A DNA stretch of 64,000 nt from Tetrahymena thermophila SB210 (lineage: Eukaryota > Ciliophora > Oligohymenophorea > Hymenostomatida > Tetrahymenidae), in NCBI RefSeq assembly GCF_000189635.1, contig NW_002476523.1:62001-126000 (forward strand), given 5' to 3'. The notes beneath the pieces were generated by a model. That model saw only the letters and a list, made by a program, of their open reading frames with translations. It was not told where the DNA came from and did not search any database. Positions 37,832-50,500 of this stretch are shown one piece after another; position 1 is the first letter of the stretch, and the number at the start of each line of letters is the position of its first letter. A program made the translations under genes and the position numbers.

Positions 37832-38776
37832 CAACTTTTTCAAGATAAAGATTAATTGATATTCTATTTCTACTTCTTTTTCTATCTTTTAATTATCTAT
37901 ATAAATTTATCATCTCAGAAAATAAATAAGATAATTAAAAAAAATTAATTACTTGATAATAAAAAAAAATAACATGATATCAGTTTGTTGGATATAATTT
38001 TTGATCAGACACGAGTATTTGTTAAAAACTGTAAACACTATGTAATTAAAACTAAATATTCATAAGCCAAAATAGCTATATTCATCATACATTAAATTTA
38101 TTTAAAGGAAAGGTAAATCACTTATTTTTGTTTAAAACGAATAAAAGAAAAGAGGCTTTTAAATTATATTTCTTTTTTTTTTTTGGAAAATTTACAGAAA
38201 ATATAATAAGATTAATCAACAAATAAATAGTTAAATAAAATTTACAAATTATTTATTGTTTGTTCATAAGGTTTTAAAAACAACATAACTAAAATTATAA
38301 AAAATATATAGTTCGTACTAAAAATAATTAATTACTGGTTTATATTGATAAATTCATTGATCTACTTAATTTTTTTAATAAGAAGAGATACTAATGGTAA
38401 TTCAGTAAAAATATATAGGATTAGATAAAGAAAAATTATCTCTATCGATTTACATGGCAATAATTAAATTTAATCAATTTATAAGAGAAATTTGTGTATT
38501 TTATAAAAAAAATTTAATTGAAAATTTTTGATAGGATATAAAACAAAATAATTTTTTTATTAAATAAAAAATAAATTCTTTTAAAAAATCTAATTTTTTA
38601 AAATTAAACATTAGAAAAATAAAAAATATTTTTATATCATAAAACATAAAATATGAATTTGTTAAAAATAAATGAATCTAAATATTAATTATTAATATTT
38701 ATTGTTTTGAAGACATAAATATATTCTTTTATTTTTAACAAAAATTTATAAGATAATATTAATGTTAAATAATTTG
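37832..38776. other. Spacer between surface protein copies
   Basis: About 945 bp, A/T-rich, with poly-A and poly-T runs. It contains the promoter side of copy 1 and the 3' side of copy 2, both on the - strand. No gene seen. Confidence 0.6.
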
Positions 38777-41700
38777 TCATAACTAAATATCTTACTTCTG
38801 CAGTAATTCATAATTTTATTATTATTCCTCAATTTATATTAACTTATTTAAATCGCTGTTAGATTCTTAAGAATTTTATTTTTATGTGTATTAGTATAGT
38901 AGTTAATCATCATTATCTTTTTACTATTATTTTTCTTGTTATAAAATTGATTCAGATTCTTTAAAGCAACTTTAAGACTTTGATGAAACAAAACACTACA
39001 TTTGAATATCATTTATACTATTTTAAATTATTATTTTAAATACCATTTAAAGTTTCTTAATGTTTTTTCTTTTTCTTTCAGTGTATTTCTTGAATCTTAA
39101 TACTCTTAAATATTTTTATATAAATTTATAACATCTATAATCCTAAAGTTTATAAAGATGAGGTTATAGAATTGAGATACATATCTAACCTACCATATAA
39201 GCTATAAATAGGAGGGACAATATATTTGTGCAAACAATTAAGACTTATGAGAAGACGTTATAAGAGTTCATGCTTTAATTCTTTTGTTTTTGAGCTAAAT
39301 CTTACTCATACAGTGAAAAATTAGTCATTTAAGCTATCAAAAATAGACTGCCTATTACAATAGACTTTACTTCCATTTCGTTTAGCTTTTTGGTGCAATA
39401 AGGATATTTTCTTACTAGAAATATTAAGTAAAGTATAAGTGCTGCAAGAGAAACAAAACCAATTAGTTAAGTAAATGATAGGAAACTATATACTGTCATG
39501 ATTAATATTAATTTTAAAATAAACCTTAAATACTCCCAATAATAAAACTATTGCTTAAAGTCTGCATACAAGAAACCTAACAAAAAGCGGAAACTGATTT
39601 TATCAAGATTCTCACGATTTTTGTAAAGAATGTAAAATAAAATTCCTGGAATAACAACAGAGTAAACTAAAATAAATGGAATCACAAAACTAAATAAAAA
39701 GACTAGTCGATCTGTATCATTACATTCAATATTAAAATCAAGTATTGAATATGATTGACCATTATTAAAAGTACGGCAGAGCATTCCTGAAGTTAGCACA
39801 TCTATTACTGGAATACAAAAGAGATTTGTAAAACCATAAGAGATAATTAGTGAAGCAGAATATTAGAAATTTTTAATACTTGATTTGCAAAATAGCATGT
39901 TCAAAACACTTGGAATCAAACAAATAAAAACTATGCAAAATGGAGCTATAGTTACTATTGTTATCTTTTTATACATAATTGAATCAGTACTTTCATTTAT
40001 TTTAGCTAGAAAACAATCAAAAGAAAAAGCAGAGTCTGCCACTGGATTATAGAATCCATATTAGAAATTAAAAATATTTGCCCATGATTTCTCTCCATAA
40101 AAATAAGAAGATATATTGATAATTTAGAAATAAAAGGAAAGAATTTTGATATAAGAACCACTTTAACCTAATCTATAGTAAGATTTTCCTAAATAAATTA
40201 TTTTCATGTCAGATAGGTACTTCTTATAAATATAATTCCTTTACTATCTGAAGTTTGTTTTGAAAATAATTAATATGACAATAAATACGATTACCAAAAG
40301 TATGATACTTTTTATGATATTGCCAGAAATTTCATCGCACTAAGTACATTAGTAGATGTTTTTTCTGCAAAATGATCCATTTCCCATTTAATCGTATAGG
40401 TCACATTCAGAGCACTCAACTCCAATATGCCCCTCAGCACATATATTGTCACCTTTAAAAATTAAATAAATTTAATTGAAAAACTTTTTTAAATTTGCTA
40501 TATTTCAATAGTTATTAGATTTTTATTTAAAATTTAACAATTATTTTTTTTGATATCTTAAATAAAATTTATTAATAAAACTCATCCAATTTATTTTTTA
40601 TTTAAATTTCATAAATATGATTTAAAATAAATTAAAAATATTTTAATGAATTTTTGTAGTGATTTAATAAAAAATTACCTGTATAATTTCCTCCTATGCA
40701 GTTAAATCTATTTATAGAGCAAGGGAAAATTTATGAAGAGTCTACTGTAAGGTTCTATCTCCAAAACCCTTATTTTAGTGAAGAAAAATCTGCATAGCAT
40801 GATTCAAAATAATCTTTAGGGCATGAAAGGCATTTTGTTGGTATTTTTTTACTTTAATTTTGATATACAACAGAATCAACACAATATTAACAATATTGAG
40901 AACCTTTAAAAGTCTATTGTATCATTCCATTAGTACAATTAGAAGTAATATTTGATAAAATTGTAAAAATTAAGGTTTTAGGTTACTAAGTAGTGTTAAA
41001 AGGAAAAAATAGTCCAAAAAATTATGTTTGGCTGCTATCATATTAAAAAGAAAAAGAATAGAAAAATTCATTTGTTTCTAATGGAATCGTTTATATAGAT
41101 TAGATTGGTGCTTGATTGAAAATATCTTCACCTTATATTTAGGGAGTTAAGTCATTCAGTCTATTTTCTAAAACAAAATCATTTTATGTATATTCAATCC
41201 AATCAGATTCATCTTATATACGCATTGAGAAAACAACAAAATAAGTCAGTCCGTTATAAACACTATTTACTATATACGATTCACCATCATCTTAATATAA
41301 TAAAGTATAATTCCTGATTTGGTATGGTGGTTCTAAATATTAATTATATTCAGAAAATTACTTTATTTTTATTTCAGCAATATATTTGCATGTATCATCT
41401 CCTTTAATATATCCCAAATTAGACTCAAATTTTATATCTTAATAATAAGAAAGCATATTTGCTAAATAAATTCCTCCTCCAAATAATGATTAGTTTTCTT
41501 TGATAATTACGTCTTAAGCTGAGGCAATTAATCCGCCAAAAATAGCTCCTCCTGCAAATTAGCTTTTATTTCTAATCAGCTAAACGTTAGTTAATATAAC
41601 TTAACAATCTAAGAAAAATGCTCCGCCATTTTTTAATGATGTAAATTCTGAGATAAAAATATCTTCCAGTAAGGCATTTATACATGATATATATGCAAAT

Positions 41701-43421
41701 GCTCCATCAGCAGTAGAAATAAATTCACCTTAAGCTTTAACTTCTTAAAGAGCTAAGTATGATTAATTATCAGTATAAATATATATTATTCCTCCTTATG
41801 TTCCTTAATGTTGAACCTCATCTGAAAATTAATTTTAATCATTAAAAGATAAATTTGTGATTTCTGTATTTTGCGAAGTTTTTATATAAATCAAACCTCC
41901 AAACATGCTTTTAAATTAGCACGATGGATAAATAGTAGCAACAATATTACTAATTTTAACATTATCAACATTGTTAATCGTAAATAAACCACCTTGATAG
42001 GATTGAAGGTGTTCTGATGAACTGACATTTACATTAGAAATCGACAAAGAAGAAAATTAACTCACACTTATGAGGCCATTCTATGCACTTACAAAATTTA
42101 TTTAAGAGAAATCTATATTATTGATCTCTAATTAGCTATTAGTTTATGAGCTACCCTGAAAAACGAACATTCCATTAGAATTCCATAGATTAAATACTTT
42201 TTAATCTTATTAATGAAAAACAATTTGATTAATAACTGTATTTATACTGCTGAAACTGACCATGAATAAAGCATTTTAGATATTATATTAATAAACATCA
42301 ATTCTTTAAATATTTAGATTTTGTTTATATGCGTTGCTTATGCCAGTACAACTTAAGTCAAAGAGAACGGGCTTTCCCACTGCTATTTAATATTTAAAAT
42401 GTTAATTTGTTTGTTTTTTATTTTAAAAATATACCATAATCATTCTCAATAGACTAGATAGATGTTTTTTGTTTCCCTCTTGAAAAATTTTAAACTACAA
42501 TTGAGTCTATACTAATATTATTAAATTATGTTGCATCTTTACTTTGATAAGTAGAACAAAATTAAAATAGAGATAACTATAAATCTTTAACTTAAATTAT
42601 ATTTATTGTCTTTATATTAATTGATTTGTAGTCTTAAAAAATATTTACAGCAGAACCTACATAACTAAGAGTATTAGATATAACTTTTATATCAAATTAG
42701 CCAATCTGTATATTTTAAGAACTAAATAAAAATTAAATCACTTAATTCTATTATATTAAATTTAAATTATCTATTGCAATACTATTAGTGCTTTTAATAC
42801 CTAAATCCACAGATCCTAACTTTGTTTAAACATTAACATTTAATTAAGATATCTTAATTTAATCTTAGATGTCTAAAATTAAAAAATTAAATGTAGCATT
42901 TGTTTCACTATTTTCAGTAATACTATAATTTTATATTGTTAATATATTTATGTTTTTAATCTATATCATTTAGGTTTAACCAGAATAAGAAAGCTTTGTG
43001 TATTTGATGATAAAGTTTTAAATTGTGATTATGTTACCATTATCTATACAAAATAAACCCATAGAATTTGACTAATTGCTCATATATGTATCTTGAATCT
43101 AAATTAGCGAAAACTAAATGTTATTGATATTAACAAATTAAATTCCACCTCTTAGGTTTAAATTTGTTAAATTCAACTAAATATCATTCATATCCTTGTG
43201 ATTGCAGTCTGCTATAATATTTGATTGCGAATCGCATGTAACTTAAAACCCTTATGTTATTAAATTCTCCACTATTTCTTAATTGCAATTATCTTTTTTT
43301 TATTTTAAATTATTTAAATTTGTAACAAAAATGGTTAAAAATAAATACCATTTTAAAGAGTTGATGCTATTATAGTCAGTAGAATTATAACTATTTTAAC
43401 AATATCCTTGATCCTTATCAT
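38777..43421 (-). CDS. Surface protein: signal peptide, beta-helix-like ectodomain, C-terminal multi-pass domain, copy 2
   Basis: 1,436 residues, the same predicted length as copy 1, in four exons at matching positions: 43421-43349, 43292-42435, 42382-40679, 40452-38777. The third exons are both 1,704 nt. Signal peptide MIRIKDIVKIVIILLTIIA, then the Asn/Ile-rich repeat ectodomain with GG-I-(F/Y) motifs, the Cys-rich patch with GHIGVECSEC, and the membrane domain with the MLCRTFNNGQSYSILDFNIEC segment nearly identical to copy 1. The membrane domain is better conserved between copies than the ectodomain and the Gln-rich tail, as expected if the outer part diversifies. Intact frame throughout, with TGA stop. 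Function unknown; same inference as for copy 1. Confidence 0.8.
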
Positions 43422-44778
43422 CAATATTCCTATTTAGATATTATATTTTTCCTTCAATATTATGTATATGTCCTTAGAGTTTAAATGAAATATTATCTAT
43501 AATAATCTAAATATATTAAATTGCCTTATTAAATTAATAAAAGAAATTTACACAAGAAATATATTTAATGTTTTTGATCAGAAATAAAAACAACCTAATA
43601 ATGATTTATAGACCTTGTAGTAATTTTAGAGTTAAATAAAGTAATATAATAACAATAATAGTTTTTATTAAAACAATTTATAACTTTATTACTTAACTCC
43701 AACTTAGATCAAAGTATGGAGTTATTTAAATACTTGATGGAAAGGTGTTATTTTTTTTTAAAAATAAATAAATTATATTTAAAAATATATATTATTAGCT
43801 CACTACTATAGTATAGTTTACAGTGCGATACTTAGAAAATAATTTTAAATAATATATAGCTTGCGAGATCTGCTTTCCCAAATAACATGTATGTACTTCA
43901 ATTCTATAAATTCTAGATGTAGGGATTGGATTAATCTCTGTTTTAAGAATATTTAAGAAAAAAGTTAAATTTAGCTAAAATGAAGAAAACTGAGAAAAGA
44001 TAATAAAAATAAATATTAATTGTATAAGAAGCAATTTTATAAATTCACTTTATAATATACAAAATTAATTTTATAATTTATGGTTTTCATAAAAAATATT
44101 TTAATTTTTATTCATTCAAAATTTTAATAAAGCTCATCCTAAAAATTAATGAAAATTAAATTACTTCTTTAAAAATTACTATATTTTTTCTTAAAAAATC
44201 ATATATTTTGTTCAAGAGATAGATCAAAAAAAAATATATATATCATAAAGATTTATAATAAAGTAATTCTTACATTTTTAATAGATTAAATTCTAAAAAT
44301 AATTAACTTATTAATATTTCTAAATATAGTCTGTACAAAAACAAAATGAGTCTTAGGGTGTTAGTTCAAATCTTTATGTAAAAATATAAAACTATTAAAT
44401 TAAAGAAACCTGTAAATATTATTTATTATGTTTTATATATTATAAGAACTAAGTATTTATTAAATAAAATAAAACAAATTGAAAAATTAGTTAAAATCTG
44501 TAGCCTTATTTAAATTAAAAAAAGTAGATAATTATTGAAAAATATAATTAAAATCATTTGCCACCTTAGTATAAAGAGCAAGGAGAATTTAATACATGTA
44601 TAACTAAGCATCTAGATATCTTTTGATAAATAATAATACAGTAGAGATATTTAGATTAACTGCCTATTTAGATAATAGAAATCCAATTTAATATCAATAA
44701 AGTGAAAAGAGATAAATAAAATGCATTTTAAGAATTAACAACATTATTTGGTGATAACCTAAATATATTAATAAGAAG
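43422..44778. other. Intergenic region with a short coding-like ORF
   Basis: About 1.35 kb between divergent genes. A + strand frame from ATG 44596 to TGA 44752-44754 (52 codons, opening MYNQASRYLLINNN) has coding character and sits directly upstream, in the same frame, of the next gene's ATG, separated by the TGA. No splice I tried removes that TGA and keeps frame, so it may be a lost 5' exon or chance. Rest: A/T-rich, with a TATATA run near 44236. Confidence 0.4.
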
Positions 44779-46265
44779 ATGTCAGTTACTGTAGGTATAT
44801 ATATATGTAGGAATAATTCTCAATATTTAAGAGAAGATTTAAAGCTAACTCCCTATAAAATTTAAATCTTCTAAATTCTAATAGAAGATGATTAAGAAAA
44901 AAGAGTTCAATTTGCATAATTGTATATAAATTTAATTAATGATGAACTTAATTATATTTTTAGGGTGAATTCATATTTTATTTTTATTTAAACGTAAATA
45001 AGTAGAACTAAAGAATTTAATCAATAAATAATTATTTTAACTCCCTCTATATATGTGTATATTATGTTTGATAGTAATGCAAAAACAAATATATAAACTA
45101 TAATAGTAAACTCTGTTTAATAATTAAAAACATCATTAATTTTTCTATACTATTTTAAATTCTTTTAGAGTGGCTAATTATAACAAACAAACATATGTTT
45201 AATCTTCTAATAATAAAAATTTAGGACTCTTTTTAATATTTTGTCATGATTAAATATCTCTCATTCAATATTAATCAATGTATTTTAAAATTTATTTTCT
45301 AACTATAGTTTCATAGACTCCTTATAATCTTGTAATTTTTATTATTAAATTGATTATTTAGCAGCTTCTTCTTTTATTTATTGGTGATATTTATTTTTTG
45401 GCAAGTTTCTCAAAAATTGTTATTTTATAACTATTATAAAATTTTTTATATATTAGTTTTTGAAAATTTTAAATACTTTAATATCTAATTATTATAAAAA
45501 AATATCTCTATCTTTTGTAAAGAAATTTATCATGCTTAGTTATAAGGTCTGGAATAAAAATTAAACATTTAAAAATTTAGGCTCACTCAGTAATTCCGTC
45601 CTTAGCGCTTATCTGGGGTATAGGGTAGCGTTTATGATTAGAATATCAATATCACTTAATATGAAATTTTTTATTGGATCTCTAATTTAGAACCAAATAA
45701 ATATGTTAATTTTCTCCTAATAAATAGTTGGATGGTTTTTTATTGTGTAAATTATGGATATTTATTCTATTTAATCAATAATTCTTGTTTGAATAATTTT
45801 TTAATTTCAAGCATAAAAGTTAGAAAAACTTAATCAATCATTTAAAATTATTCGTTTATAAAAATAACTAAAGCCATTTTTAAATCTCTAGCCTTTCCTC
45901 AAATTAATGCTTAAAAATAGAGGATATTTATTTAGTGTGGAATCAAAATAAAGCCTAAAATAGATTTTTTTGATCTTCATTAATGTGGAGAGTTAGTTTA
46001 ATTGCTTTTATTCCTTTTTAAGCTACTATTTTATTCATCATCTTTAAATAATTAATTTACTAATTTAAAAATAACAATTCTTTTTATTCAGCTTTTAATT
46101 TTTAAATAGGTTTATGAAATTTAAAAAATATGCCTATTACTACTATATTAGATAAGTATGCTTTATTTACCTCCATTTTTATTAATCTTTCGTTGGATTT
46201 TATGTCAAGTATATATTTTTAAAATTTAAATAAACTATATGGTTGTATCTTTAAGTTAAAAATGA
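44779..46265 (+). CDS. Putative membrane protein, family not recognised
   Basis: 430 residues by my reading; exons 44779-45056, 45169-45279, 45362-46265, introns 112 and 82 nt. The last exon is open for 300 codons. The N-terminal part (VTVGIYICRNNSQYLRED) looks soluble or extracytoplasmic. Hydrophobic stretches lie near 45200-45330, 45365-45480, 45680-45780 and 46000-46220, the last rich in Leu, Ile and Phe with a YLPPFLLIFRWI motif. Several frames stay open in this region because TGA is rare, so the exon model is tentative; a competing frame exists at 45532-45792. A short stretch at 45583-45645 is unusually GC-rich for the window and falls inside the chosen frame. I cannot assign a family or function. 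Confidence 0.45.
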
Positions 46266-47568
46266 TAGTAACAATAAAAAGACAAAAAGTAAATGATATT
46301 ATTTAATAATTTTACTAATTATATAAAAGAATTATAATATAAAAGTGTTAAAAATAAGATATATTTTAAAAATTGAAGGAAAATATTTAAATGAATATAT
46401 TGATTAGTTTTACAATAGGCATTGATTTATTTTTCAAAAATTAAAAGAAGGATTAGGTTTTAAGAAATAATCAGATTAATTGATTATTAACTGTAATTAT
46501 CTAATTATTTTTAGTAATAATAATAGAATGATTCATCAATATTAATTCTCAAAAATAAGAAACACTAGAATTGAATTATATGTATGGCATATTATCATAA
46601 TATATTAGGACCAATGCTTAATTGCAGATTTATAATTATTTTAATCATAAAATAATGTTTTAAAAATGAGCGGAAATTATTTAAATCAATATATTTATTT
46701 TTTATGTAATAGCTACAGCTTTATTTCAAAAATTAAAGGTTGGATTGGTTTTAAGAAATAATCAGAAAATCGATTTTTATCTGTAATCATCAAATTCTTC
46801 TTCTTAATGATGATAATAGATTCTTTACCAAAAATTAATTTTTTCAAAATATATGAGAACTATGAATTATATGGTTTTGTAGCTAATATAGATAACTTAA
46901 ATTTATTTTTTTGTTTGTAACAATTTTTAACACATTATTTTATGAGAAGGTTTAAAATATAGATATATTATGACTATTAGGGTGCTAATACGGTTTATTT
47001 GAAAATAATTGCAATTAAAATGTTATTTTAAGTATTAATTTAAATTATAAATTATTGAAAATGTTTTATGTATACTAGTTTAAAAGCTTGTAGATATCCC
47101 ATAAGATGAAATGATGGGTAATAATCTTAATAATGAACCAAATTAATTTACTATTTTTTGATTGATTAAGGATTGGAATAATGAGTGGCTTTTAATTTTA
47201 ATTTGGGTAGAAGTAGTTTGTTACAATCTTAATTTGAATTAAAATACTCTGTAATTATAGAAAATAATGAGCGGCTTAAAGTCGAAGGCTTCCAACTATT
47301 TACTGCTACTTTTAAATCTCCAACATTTCTAATAAATATCTCACTTAATAATATGGTTATTTTTAAGATTCATACATCTAAAAACCGTTTTAGAGGGGTT
47401 TATTTAGTTAAATTAAAATCTAAGCTAAGATAAATTCAAATGGCATTAGTTTATTTTTTATTATTTGGTAACTAATATTAGAATACTCACTTTTAAATGG
47501 TATAAAAGATCAATTAATCTTATAAATTTAGTTAATCAAAAAAAATTATTAATCTAAATTTCCTGAAA
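46266..47568. other. Ambiguous region: diverged direct repeat, open on both strands
   Basis: Two related ~150-bp blocks begin near 46389 and 46679 (shared GGTTTTAAGAAATAATCAG). On the + strand a frame runs from 46426 to TGA 47056-47058 and includes both blocks at protein level; the first copy carries a TGA (46423-46425) where the second has a sense codon. A - strand frame is also open for about 600 nt over 47370-46762. This looks like remains of a duplicated gene, but I cannot choose the strand. From about 47270 a + strand frame also looks coding-like. Confidence 0.35.
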
Positions 47569-50500
47569 ATGAAATTAACAACAAAAACTTAGAAAATCAG
47601 AATGTTTCTTTTGATTATTTTACAAAGTGAAATTTTTGATTGATATTTTATGTAAAAAAAATTATTTATTTCAATAATTAATTAGTCATAAAACACTTAT
47701 ATGCTGTTCCTATTTACGATTGCTCAACTAATGTGAATATTGATCATTAGAATCCTCAATGTAAACTTATTATGAATTATTTATTTAATTATTAATTCAT
47801 TTTTATAAACTTAAGTTAGACTTTGCTTAATTAATTACGGAGGTCCCGCAAATCAATCTGATTAAAACACCATGAAATAATATTTCTAAGATACGTATTG
47901 CTTAAATTCAGAAAAATATTCATATGACTAACAATACTACTTAACAGGTAGTAGTTGTACTTCAAATAGTGAGATAAAAATACAATATAACTCGTAAAAA
48001 AATTATTAATAAAACATATATTATTTTAGCAAGATATTAATCTTTTCTTAATCAATATTTCAAATTAATTTATTTTTAATATTAAAGAAAATTCACAATT
48101 GTTTTTAAGATATTAATTTGATATTTATAAATTTTTATACATAAATTAGGACTAGAAAGATATATTCCTACTTTTTACTTTATTACCTTTATACATAATA
48201 TCCTCCAAACGATAATTTAAAATCTATATTCGAAATAAATAATGTCAGTAAACTAAGCGCTATGGGATATATTGATTAATTTAACTAGGTTTATTCTTAA
48301 AATTATTAATCTGTGTATTAAGCAGGCTTATATATAAATAGCTTAACAATTAAAATAACTCCATTTAATATGAGCTTTGATAAATAATATCAAATTTATC
48401 TTAACTAATTTTTTCTAAGCGTATAATTGGTAAATTTAATTATTAAATTTATTAATATAATGAGGCATAATATAACCTTGGTTAATTAATTAAAAAATAA
48501 ATAATATATAAATTAAAATTATTAATAGACCAAATAAGTATTTTTAGAAAAAGCATAATAAATTTTTTTTGATTTTAATTTTAAAAAAATATTTTTCTGA
48601 AAATCTGAGCTGATTTTTTAAATTTTAACCAAGCAAAATTTTAAAAATTATAAATATGATTTACACTAAAAAACATTAACTTAAAATTTATAAAAAGTGC
48701 TAAGATAATTGTGACTCATGTGATTATAATTAAATATGCTAATAATGTTCTCTTGGGTTTTATTATTAGCATGCATCAAATTAGTGTCTAATTTGTGATA
48801 AGAACTGTGCAAGTTGTAATGGTCCTAGCTCAAGTAATTGCTTAACGTGCAATCCAGGATTATATTTTGATAATACCTTAAAATAATGCATCATTTGTGA
48901 TCCAACCTGTAAAACTTGTGATGGTTCAAGTTCTAATAATTGTTTATCTTGCAATATTGGAATTTATTATAACTAATCTACAAAACAATGTATCTGTGAT
49001 CCAACCTGTAAAACTTGTGATGGTCCAACATCTAACAGTTGTTTATCTTGCAATATTGGAATTTATTATAACTAATCCACAAAACAATGTATCTGTGATC
49101 CAACCTGTAAAACTTGTGATGGTCCAAGTTCTAATAGTTGTTTATCTTGCAATATTGGAATTTATTATAACTAATCCACAAAACAATGTATATGCGATCC
49201 AACCTGTAAAACTTGTGATGGTCCTACTTCTAATAGTTGTTTATCTTGCAATATTGGACTTTATTATAACTAATCCACAAAACAATGTATTTGTGATCCA
49301 ACCTGTAAAACTTGTGATGGTCCAACTTCTAATAGTTGTTTATCTTGCAATATTGGACTTTATTATAACTAATCCACAAAACAATGTATTTGTGATCCAA
49401 CCTGTAAAACTTGTGATGGTCCAACTTCTAATAGTTGCTTATCTTGTATGATTGGACTTTATTATAACTAATCCACAAAACAATGTATTTGTGATCCAAC
49501 CTGTAAAACTTGTGATGGTCCAACATCTAATAGTTGTTTATCTTGCAACATTGGACTCTATTATAACTAATCCACAAAACAATGTATCTGTGACCCAACC
49601 TGCAAAACTTGTGATGGTCCAACATCTAATAGTTGTTTATCTTGCAATATTGGAATTTATTATAATTAATCCACAAAACAATGTATCTGTGATCCAACCT
49701 GTAAAACTTGTGATGGTCCAACATCTAACAGTTGTTTATCTTGCGATATTGGAATTTATTATAACTAATCCACAAAACAATGTATTTGTGATCCAACCTG
49801 TAAAACATGTGATGGTCCAACTTCTAATAGTTGTTTATCTTGTATTATTGGACTTTATTATAACTAATCCACAAAACAATGTATTTGTGATCCAACCTGC
49901 AAAACTTGTGATGGTCCTACATCTAATAGTTGTTTATCTTGCAACATTGGACTCTATTATAACTAATCCACAAAACAATGTATTTGTGATCCAACCTGTA
50001 AAACTTGTGATGGTCCTACTTCTAATAGTTGTTTATCATGCAATATTGGAATTTATTATAATTAATCCACAAAACAATGCCTTTGCGATTAAACCTGTAA
50101 AACATGTGATGGTCCTACTTAATATAATTGTTTAACATGTAACTCTGGATTATATTATTAGTAAGCTTCAAAATAGTGTGTATAGTCTTGTAATAACAAC
50201 TAATTTGCTAATTTATTACTCCAATAATGTGAATTATGTGATAATAGTTGTGCAAGTTGTTATGGAAAGGACTCTAACAATTGCTTAAGTTGTTACCCTA
50301 ACAGCTTTCTCTACAACAAAAATTGTATTAACCCTTGTCCGAATGGGTTTTAAAGTAATTTTACTTCACTAACATGTGATTCATGCTAATATTATTGGAG
50401 CCTATAATGCAATCCCTGCTACCCAAGCTGTTAACTATGTGATTAATCATAGATTTTAAATAAATAATGTAAGACTTGTTATAAAGAAACAAGAATATTA

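Noticed and set aside
44340-44385. TTCAAAT motif as a tRNA B-box
   Set aside because: Flanking bases do not pair as a T-stem and no A-box or acceptor stem is present at the right distance.
45583-45645. GC-rich patch considered as a structured RNA or tRNA
   Set aside because: No cloverleaf, no TTCRANY-type T-loop with pairing arms, and it lies inside an open coding frame.
48897-50135. Two standard-code ORFs of 184 and 227 aa with repeated VQLLIVVYLAIL-like sequence
   Set aside because: They are shifted-frame readings of the 99-bp Cys-rich repeats; their repeat period and codon composition are a by-product of the true frame, which encodes CDPTCKTCDG units.
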